The notes below the pieces were generated by a model. The model was given only the letters and a program-made list of their open reading frames with translations. It had not been told where the DNA came from and did not search any database. A program made the position numbers and the translations under genes. Shown piece by piece: positions 6,025 to 7,369 of a stretch of DNA of 7,369 nucleotides (position 1 is the first letter of the stretch; every line of letters starts with the position of its first letter). The stretch is taken from NCBI GenBank assembly GCA_964486145.1, contig CAZAMT010000207.1:1-7369 (forward strand), given 5' to 3'. Source of the DNA: CAZAMT01 sp964486145. GTDB lineage: Bacteria > Bacteroidota > Bacteroidia > Bacteroidales > JAAAOM01.

Positions 6025-7362
6025 ATGAATGTAGAAAAGGTTATCTCCAACCTGGAAAAACGCAATCCCGGAGAGATTGAATATCTGCAGGCGGTGAGAG
6101 AAGTTCTTGAATCAATTGAAGAAGTCTACAATGACAATCCACAATTTGAAAAAGCAAACATTATTGATCGCCTTATAGAACCTGACAGAGTATTCACTTT
6201 TAAGGTTCCCTGGGTTGATGATCAGGGCAACGTGCATGTGAATCGGGGATACAGGGTGCAATTTAATAATGTAATCGGCCCCTACAAGGGAGGATTGCGT
6301 TTTCACCCGAGTGTTAACCTGAGCATACTCAAATTCCTGGGCTTTGAGCAAATCTTTAAAAACAGCCTGACTACCCTTCCGCTCGGTGGAGGAAAAGGAG
6401 GATCCGATTTTGATCCAAAAGGAAAATCCCCAACAGAAATTATGCGGTTTTGCCAGGCATTTATGCTTGAGTTATGGAAAATCATTGGTCCTGATACTGA
6501 TGTTCCTGCCGGGGATATAGGCGTTGGCGGACGTGAAATTGGTTACCTCTATGGTATGTATAAAAAGCTGGCTCACGAAAACACCGGTGTGCTTACCGGC
6601 AAAGGCATCCACTGGGGAGGTAGTTTGATTAGACCAGAAGCCACAGGTTTTGGCGTTGTTTATTTCGCAAAAGAAATGCTCGAAACCAGAAGCGAAAGCC
6701 TGATCAACAAAACGGTTGCCATATCCGGATTTGGGAATGTGGCCTGGGGTGCCGTAACCAAACTCAATGAACTGGGAGCCAAAGTGGTTACTCTCAGTGG
6801 CCCCGATGGATATATCTACGACCCGGAAGGAATTACCGAAGAAAAAGTTGATTTCATGCTGGAACTCAGGGCATCAAATGAAGACATAGTAAAACCCTAC
6901 ATTTATGAATTTGACAGTGCTGAATTTGTGGAAGGTAAACATCCCTGGGAAGTAAAATGCGACATTGCTCTACCCTGCGCTACCCAAAATGAATTGGATG
7001 CCGTTGATGCCAAAAACCTGATTGACAATGGCTGCATATGTGTTTGCGAAGGGGCCAATATGCCGTGTACAACTGAAGCCATCGAACTCATTCACAGAAG
7101 TGGAATCCTTTTTGCACCCGGAAAAGCTGCGAATGCAGGAGGTGTAGCCACATCGGGACTGGAAATGTCTCAAAACGCCATGAAACTCAATTGGCCACAA
7201 GAAGAAGTGGATGCCCGGTTACATACCATCATGAGCCGTATACATGGAGCATGCATGCGCTATGGAAAAAGGGGTGATGGCTATGTAGATTACGTGAAAG
7301 GTGCTAATGTTGCCGGTTTTCTTAAAGTAGCTACCGCCATGATGGATCAGGGAGTGATTTAG
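6025..7362 (+). CDS. gdhA: Glutamate dehydrogenase, hexameric GdhA type (probably NADP-specific)
   Basis: This enzyme interconverts 2-oxoglutarate plus ammonium and glutamate, normally in the ammonium-assimilating direction for this class. The 445 residues match the usual length (about 447) of the small hexameric bacterial enzymes. The substrate domain carries NNVIGPYKGGLRFHP (81-95, Lys88), Lys112, the catalytic lysine Lys124 in PLGGGKGGSDFDPKG and catalytic Asp164 in PAGDIGVGGREIGYL. GGSLIRPEATG (198-208) leads into the nucleotide domain, where the dinucleotide-binding loop is SGFGNVAWG (234-242). EGANMP (342-347) and GKAANAGGVA (366-375) are also typical. Overall similarity to the E. coli-type enzyme favours NADP, but cofactor choice is not certain by eye. 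The ATG at 6025 follows a very A/T-rich leader with no Shine-Dalgarno motif. The 101-base gap upstream has only weak promoter-like matches, so read-through from the preceding gene is possible. The gene is complete and ends 7 bases before the window edge. Confidence 0.95.
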   Translation: MNVEKVISNLEKRNPGEIEYLQAVREVLESIEEVYNDNPQFEKANIIDRLIEPDRVFTFKVPWVDDQGNVHVNRGYRVQFNNVIGPYKGGLRFHPSVNLSILKFLGFEQIFKNSLTTLPLGGGKGGSDFDPKGKSPTEIMRFCQAFMLELWKIIGPDTDVPAGDIGVGGREIGYLYGMYKKLAHENTGVLTGKGIHWGGSLIRPEATGFGVVYFAKEMLETRSESLINKTVAISGFGNVAWGAVTKLNELGAKVVTLSGPDGYIYDPEGITEEKVDFMLELRASNEDIVKPYIYEFDSAEFVEGKHPWEVKCDIALPCATQNELDAVDAKNLIDNGCICVCEGANMPCTTEAIELIHRSGILFAPGKAANAGGVATSGLEMSQNAMKLNWPQEEVDARLHTIMSRIHGACMRYGKRGDGYVDYVKGANVAGFLKVATAMMDQGVI

Positions 7363-7369
7363 TTGCCGT

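Overview
The window reads as a chromosomal segment from a member of the Bacteroidota. The evidence is a moderately AT-rich composition, no Shine-Dalgarno motifs in front of any gene but A/T-rich stretches instead, a good match to the Bacteroidota promoter pattern (TTTG, 19 bases, TAnnTTTG-like) in front of thrC, and proteins of the kind found there. All five genes lie on the + strand. I see no mobile element, CRISPR array, tRNA or rRNA, and no gene-free stretch longer than about 180 bases.

Layout: (1) 22-684, a HAD-superfamily sugar-phosphate phosphatase of the HxpB/YniC type. (2) 735-2105, threonine synthase (thrC), with its own promoter inside the 3' end of the HAD gene. (3) 2154-2753, ThrH, a phosphoserine phosphatase/homoserine phosphotransferase, 48 bases after thrC and probably in the same transcript. 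ThrH can make O-phosphohomoserine, the substrate of ThrC, so these two genes form a compact threonine module. (4) 2754-2935, an intergenic region with a possible -7 element, followed at the expected transcription start by a sequence that can fold into a long imperfect hairpin (9 bp outer stem, 13 bp bulged inner stem). I propose it is a structured 5' leader of the next gene. (5) 2936-5923, a 995-residue protein with two receiver-like domains (the first degenerate, the second with all the usual catalytic residues), a PPDK/PEP-synthase-type ATP-grasp domain and a C-terminal domain that replaces the usual phosphohistidine and PEP-binding domains. (6) 6025-7362, glutamate dehydrogenase of the hexameric GdhA type, complete, ending seven bases before the window edge.

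Most of the window is central amino-acid metabolism. The least understood part is the 995-residue protein with its structured leader. It looks like a phosphorylation-responsive ATP-dependent enzyme whose acceptor substrate cannot be read from sequence, and it is the best candidate here for an undescribed system. The proximity of threonine synthesis, phosphoserine chemistry and glutamate dehydrogenase suggests, but does not show, a role in carbon/nitrogen control.
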